10,182 nucleotides of DNA from Clostridia bacterium (GTDB lineage: Bacteria > Bacillota > Clostridia > TANB77 > CAG-508). Made by a program: the position numbers and the translations under genes. The stretch spans positions 1-10,182 of the forward strand of contig CAAEQN010000047.1 in assembly GCA_900758165.1 (NCBI GenBank), written 5' to 3'. Positions within the stretch are counted from its first letter, which is position 1. Each line of letters begins with the position of its first letter. Positions 7,734 to 10,182 of the stretch are shown here, in pieces. The notes beneath the pieces were generated by a model. That model did no database searches, was not told where the DNA came from, and was given only the letters and a program-made list of their open reading frames with translations.

Positions 7734-7762
7734 TAGACAAAATTGTATATTAATTATACAAT
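7734..7762 (+). promoter_or_regulatory. Sigma-A-type promoter of the third pilin gene
   Basis: TAGACA (7734-7739) and TACAAT (7757-7762) are separated by 17 bases and lie about 23 bases upstream of the ATG at 7785. Together with the terminator at 8165-8192 this defines a likely single-gene transcript for the third pilin paralog. The box matches are 5 of 6 for each hexamer. Confidence 0.6.
7742..7762 (+). promoter_or_regulatory. Inverted repeat overlapping spacer and -10 box, candidate operator
   Basis: ATTGTAT (7742-7748) and ATACAAT (7756-7762) are perfect inverted arms separated by 7 bases, and the right arm contains the -10 box. A dimeric repressor bound here would block RNA polymerase. 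In such AT-rich DNA a chance palindrome is possible, so the operator reading is an inference. Confidence 0.4.
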
Positions 7763-7770
7763 AATATAAA

Positions 7771-7779
7771 AAGGAGGGG
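7771..7779 (+). promoter_or_regulatory. Very strong ribosome binding site of the third pilin gene
   Basis: AAGGAGGGG lies 5 bases before the ATG at 7785. It is the closest match to the anti-Shine-Dalgarno sequence in the window, consistent with high translation of this gene. Confidence 0.8.
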
Positions 7780-7784
7780 AAAAT

Positions 7785-8159
7785 ATGAAAAAGAATATAA
7801 AAATGATTTCAATGTTGATAATAGCTACATTAATAATATTTATGGCTTGCTCAACAATAAGCAGAGCATTTAACCCAGGAGATATAATTTCAAATGTTGG
7901 TACTGCAGCTAATAATGCTGCTGAACAGGTTGGAAATGCATCTCAAGGCTTTACAGCAAAAGCAGGTAATATTGTTGCATTAATAAGAAATATTGCTGTA
8001 ATAGCAAGTGTTATCTTAATATCATTCTTAGGAATTAAATATATGCTAGGAAGTGTTGAGGAAAAAGCAGAATACAAGAAATCTTTTATACCATTAATAG
8101 TGGGTGCTATAGTAGTTGTTGCAGCTACATCAATAGCAAGCTTAATTTTCTCAATTTAA
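7785..8159 (+). CDS. T4SS pilin-like (VirB2/TrbC-type) protein, paralog 3, candidate major subunit
   Basis: The 124-residue product has a signal peptide (about residues 1-28, ending S-R-A) and an Ala/Asn-rich segment. Two membrane helices (about 63-84 and 101-122) flank the loop G83-I-K-Y-M-L-G-S-V-E-E-K-A-E, which is nearly identical in pattern to the loops of the two genes upstream. There is no tail after the second helix. A108 replaces the Cys that paralogs 1 and 2 share at that helix position. Its own promoter, strong ribosome binding site and immediate terminator make it a single-gene unit. This suggests the most abundant subunit, with paralogs 1 and 2 as minor ones; that ranking is inference. 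The weak lipobox-like F-M-A-C at 19-22 does not fit the lipoprotein consensus. Family call as for its paralogs. Confidence 0.72.
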   Translation: MKKNIKMISMLIIATLIIFMACSTISRAFNPGDIISNVGTAANNAAEQVGNASQGFTAKAGNIVALIRNIAVIASVILISFLGIKYMLGSVEEKAEYKKSFIPLIVGAIVVVAATSIASLIFSI

Positions 8160-8164
8160 TAAAT

Positions 8165-8192
8165 AAAAAACAGTTCATAAGAACTGTTTTTT
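8165..8192 (+). terminator. Intrinsic terminator after the third pilin gene
   Basis: CAGTTC (8171-8176) and GAACTG (8181-8186) form a stem around an ATAA loop. It is extended by six A-T pairs (A run 8165-8170, T run 8187-8192). The T run directly after the stem is the classic rho-independent layout, 6 bases past the stop codon. The A run on the other side would also let it work on the opposite strand, although no convergent gene is present. Confidence 0.85.
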
Positions 8193-8232
8193 ATATATTA
8201 TAGTCAATAATAAGTATAAGAGAGGCGTTTAT

Positions 8233-9519
8233 ATGAGAGAACAAACAAAGAAAGAAATTTTAGAAAAGATGGAGGCAATTAGGAGTATTGCAAGAGACGC
8301 GATAAACCAAGAAGAGCAAAAAATAGGGGATACAAAATATTATAAAGACTTAAATTTGGGACAAGTAGGTATTGAAAATGCATATGTTGTTGAAATAGAA
8401 AACATTGAAAAAAATAAAGAAATTGGAGAGAGAGAAGTATATGTAATATATAAAATATATACTGAAGATCATGTACTTGTTGCAAATGTAGATAATAAAG
8501 GTGATGTAGAGTTTTCACCAGAATTTTTAGAACAATTAAATCAAATAAGTCCAGAATATTTTGAAAGCTTAAATTTAGAGGATAATGATACTAACTTTGA
8601 ACTGCCTGAAGAAAAAGAAGATGAAAAGGTAATAAGCTATAAAGAAGAAGAGGAAAAAGAAAATGCAGAAAATTCAAGTTTAGAAGAAAAAATACCTGAA
8701 GAAGATAATGAAACACAGGAAATCGCCAAGCAAAAGGGAATTCCAGCATGTAATGTTCTTATAGTAAGAAACGATAGTAATTTTTATAAAGATCATCCAG
8801 AGGTAGAAAGAAATTTGTACTTTTATCGTAGTGAAGATGGAGTAATAAAAGCAGAATATATAGATGAAAATGGAATTTCACAGCTTTCAAAATACTTTGA
8901 ACCTTCTACAACGTCTATAAGGCAAGAAACAATATCTATGGGAGCAAATGGTAATCCTGTAAAAAAAGAGGTGCCTTATCAAACTATGATAACTAAATTA
9001 CAGACTAATGATAAAGATATTAGAAGTGTAAGAATAAATATTGATATAAATTGTGGATATTTAGAAATAAGTGAATCTAGACAGGGAGTTAATGGACAAT
9101 GGGCATCACATGAAATAGAATGTAGAGGAAAGGATTATAATTCTGCAGAACTAAATAAAGCAACTTCAACAAAGTATGGAGTAGCAGATCCAGCTAAAGA
9201 TACATCAACTTTTGCAAAAGTTGAGCAAACAAGTTTGGAAAATGATGGGGTACAATATAGTGAAATGCAGAAATATGCGGAGTCATTAGTAGAAAAGTTT
9301 ATGGATCAAGGATACAATAAAGAAGAATCAATAAAAATATGTAATTATATGATAGGAGAAGAGCAACTTAAAGAAGATGAAGCAAAAACAAAAGTAAATG
9401 AAGAAATAAAGGAAAACAATAGAAAAAAAGATACAGACTATGGTGAGAACGACGAAGATGGAAGAACACCAGGAGGAGATGCTTGGGAAAGAAGAGAGAA
9501 TAGAGGAATGTTTTCATAA
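8233..9519 (+). CDS. Acidic soluble protein of unknown function, T4SS-adjacent
   Basis: I do not recognise this 428-residue protein as a named family. It has no signal peptide or membrane helix, so it is probably cytoplasmic or a secreted substrate lacking a classical signal. It has four visible parts: a folded-looking N-terminal domain (about 1-110) with helix then beta pattern; a very acidic Glu/Lys low-complexity linker (about 115-175); a central beta-rich domain (about 178-330) with C-N-V-L-I-V-R-N-D and N-I-D-I-N-C-G-Y-L-E; and a helical C-terminus (about 335-395) with a short UBA-like pattern, ending in a charged tail R-T-P-G-G-D-A-W-E-R-R. The start at 8233 follows AGAGAGG (about 8219-8225). 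It lies between the pilin terminator and the next terminator-like hairpin, so it is transcribed alone or by read-through; no convincing promoter was seen in 8193-8232. A link to the secretion system is only positional. Confidence 0.75.
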   Translation: MREQTKKEILEKMEAIRSIARDAINQEEQKIGDTKYYKDLNLGQVGIENAYVVEIENIEKNKEIGEREVYVIYKIYTEDHVLVANVDNKGDVEFSPEFLEQLNQISPEYFESLNLEDNDTNFELPEEKEDEKVISYKEEEEKENAENSSLEEKIPEEDNETQEIAKQKGIPACNVLIVRNDSNFYKDHPEVERNLYFYRSEDGVIKAEYIDENGISQLSKYFEPSTTSIRQETISMGANGNPVKKEVPYQTMITKLQTNDKDIRSVRINIDINCGYLEISESRQGVNGQWASHEIECRGKDYNSAELNKATSTKYGVADPAKDTSTFAKVEQTSLENDGVQYSEMQKYAESLVEKFMDQGYNKEESIKICNYMIGEEQLKEDEAKTKVNEEIKENNRKKDTDYGENDEDGRTPGGDAWERRENRGMFS

Positions 9520-9539
9520 GTTTAATAAAAAATTATAAT
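9511..9539 (+). promoter_or_regulatory. Possible promoter for the carboxypeptidase gene
   Basis: A perfect TATAAT (9534-9539) lies 17 bases after TTTTCA (9511-9516, 4 of 6 matches to TTGACA), overlapping the stop codon of the acidic-protein gene. Transcription would start near 9546 and pass through the hairpin at 9563-9604 before the ATG at 9605. The weak -35 and AT-rich context keep confidence low. Confidence 0.4.
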
Positions 9540-9562
9540 AATATAGAATGACTAATTTGCAT

Positions 9563-9604
9563 AAAAAATCACCTTTTAAAATATAATTTAAAAGGTGATT
9601 TTTT
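9563..9604 (+). terminator. 18-bp perfect hairpin with T tract; its 3' arm contains the ribosome binding site of the next gene
   Basis: The 5' arm 9563-9580 and 3' arm 9587-9604 are perfectly complementary around a 6-base ATATAA loop. The 3' arm ends in six T, so it has the form of a terminator for the acidic-protein gene. The same arm carries AGGTGA (9593-9598), which is 6 bases from the ATG at 9605. A folded hairpin would therefore hide the ribosome binding site of the carboxypeptidase gene. Both roles, terminator and translational block or attenuator, are possible. Confidence 0.75.
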
Positions 9605-10182
9605 ATGAGAAAAAGGATTATTATAATTCTGATATTAAGTATGTGCCTACTTACGAAAACAGTAAAAGCAAACATAGAAGATAATGAAAACGTTAACTTA
9701 GATGAGATATTGCAAACAGCTAATGTACAGACAATGCCACAAATATCTTCCAAAATAGCATTGGTATATGATAGAGCATCTGGAAAAGTATTATATGAAA
9801 AAAATGGATATAAGCAAACTAAAATGGCAAGTACTACAAAAATAATGACTAGTATAATCGTTCTAGAAAATGCTAATCTAAATGATACAGTTACAGTGAG
9901 TAAAAAAGCAGCAGGAACAGGTGGCTCAAGATTAGGATTAAAAACAAATGATAAAATAACGGTGAATGATTTATTAATGGGCTTAATGTTAGAATCAGGA
10001 AATGATGCAGCAGTTACATTAGCAGAATATGTTGGAGGTAGCATACAAGGTTTTGCAAACCTAATGAATAAAAAAGCAGCAGAATTAGGGTTAAAAAATA
10101 CCAATTTTGTAGTTCCACATGGATTAGATAATGAAGACCATTATACAACAGCATTAGAACTTGCTAAAATTACAGATTATGC
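9605..10182 (+). CDS. D-alanyl-D-alanine carboxypeptidase (S11 family, DacA/DacF-like), 3' truncated by window edge
   Basis: The visible 192 codons encode a secreted penicillin-binding protein that trims the terminal D-Ala from peptidoglycan stem peptides outside the membrane. A signal peptide (about residues 1-22, ending V-K-A) precedes the S11 catalytic core. The nucleophile motif is S76-T-T-K79 within M-A-S-T-T-K-I-M-T, and the second motif is S131-G-N133 within E-S-G-N-D-A-A-V. The third motif (K-T-G) and the C-terminal domain with membrane anchor lie beyond 10182. The sequence L-G-L-K-N-T-N-F before P-H-G-L-D is also typical of the family. The ATG at 9605 directly follows the T tract of the hairpin, with AGGTGA as ribosome binding site. 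It may be a housekeeping or sporulation gene flanking the secretion locus, not part of it. DacA and DacF cannot be separated from this fragment. Confidence 0.93.
   Translation, partial: MRKRIIIILILSMCLLTKTVKANIEDNENVNLDEILQTANVQTMPQISSKIALVYDRASGKVLYEKNGYKQTKMASTTKIMTSIIVLENANLNDTVTVSKKAAGTGGSRLGLKTNDKITVNDLLMGLMLESGNDAAVTLAEYVGGSIQGFANLMNKKAAELGLKNTNFVVPHGLDNEDHYTTALELAKITDY

Noticed and set aside
7839..7853. Lipobox (F-M-A-C) in the third pilin
   Set aside because: The -3 residue is Phe instead of Leu/Val/Ile, and a normal signal peptidase I site (S-R-A) follows. The shared pilin topology explains the sequence better.
8193..8232. Promoter for the acidic-protein gene
   Set aside because: AT-rich -10-like strings occur here (AATAAT), but no acceptable -35 hexamer at proper spacing was found outside the terminator stem. 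Left uncalled.
9514..10104. Long open frame on the minus strand opposite the carboxypeptidase
   Set aside because: The + strand carries clear S-T-T-K and S-G-N motifs with a signal peptide and ribosome binding site. The minus frame is a codon-bias shadow.

Overview
The window looks like chromosomal DNA, or an integrated element, of a low-GC Gram-positive bacterium, most likely an uncultured Clostridia-type Bacillota. The reasons are the strongly AT-rich codons, AGGAGG-type ribosome binding sites, sigma-A-like promoters, TGA used as a stop, and protein families (large clostridial NlpC/P60 surface hydrolases, TcpC-like NTF2 proteins, S11 carboxypeptidases) typical of that group. All genes are on the + strand. 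No RNA gene, insertion sequence, CRISPR array, integrase or attachment site was recognised.

Positions 1-6734 hold part of a Gram-positive type IV secretion (T4SS)/conjugation-like operon. It contains the C-terminal part of a VirB6/TrbL-like polytopic membrane protein, a membrane-anchored NTF2-like (VirB8/TcpC-like) protein, a very large membrane-anchored cell-wall hydrolase (VirB1/CwlT role), and a second membrane-anchored protein with NTF2-like modules. The order VirB6, hydrolase, VirB8 recalls orf15-orf14-orf13 of Tn916. The hydrolase combines a GH24-lysozyme-like domain with an NlpC/P60 domain. Its 3' end is broken by two single-base frameshifts, one just after the catalytic Cys and one just before the catalytic His. 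Removing one base at each site restores a 1119-residue protein ending at 5517.

Positions 6797-8192 hold three tandem paralogous pilin-like (VirB2/TrbC, T4SS pilin) genes. Each encodes a signal peptide and two membrane helices joined by a conserved charged loop, G-x-K-x-M-x-G-x-x-E-E-K-x-E. The first two are preceded by an extended -10 promoter. The third has its own promoter, overlapped by an inverted repeat, a very strong ribosome binding site and an intrinsic terminator. That arrangement fits a separately controlled major subunit.

Positions 8233-9519 encode an acidic, soluble protein of unknown function. An 18-bp hairpin follows whose 3' arm carries the ribosome binding site of the next gene, a secreted D-Ala-D-Ala carboxypeptidase (S11) that runs off the right edge. 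The likely collective job is a cell-envelope-spanning secretion or conjugation channel: a membrane pore (VirB6), assembly factors (VirB8-like), a peptidoglycan-opening enzyme and pilin-like subunits. The motor ATPases (VirB4, VirD4) are not in the window and would be expected upstream of position 1. Functional assignments rest on motifs read by eye; no search was run.
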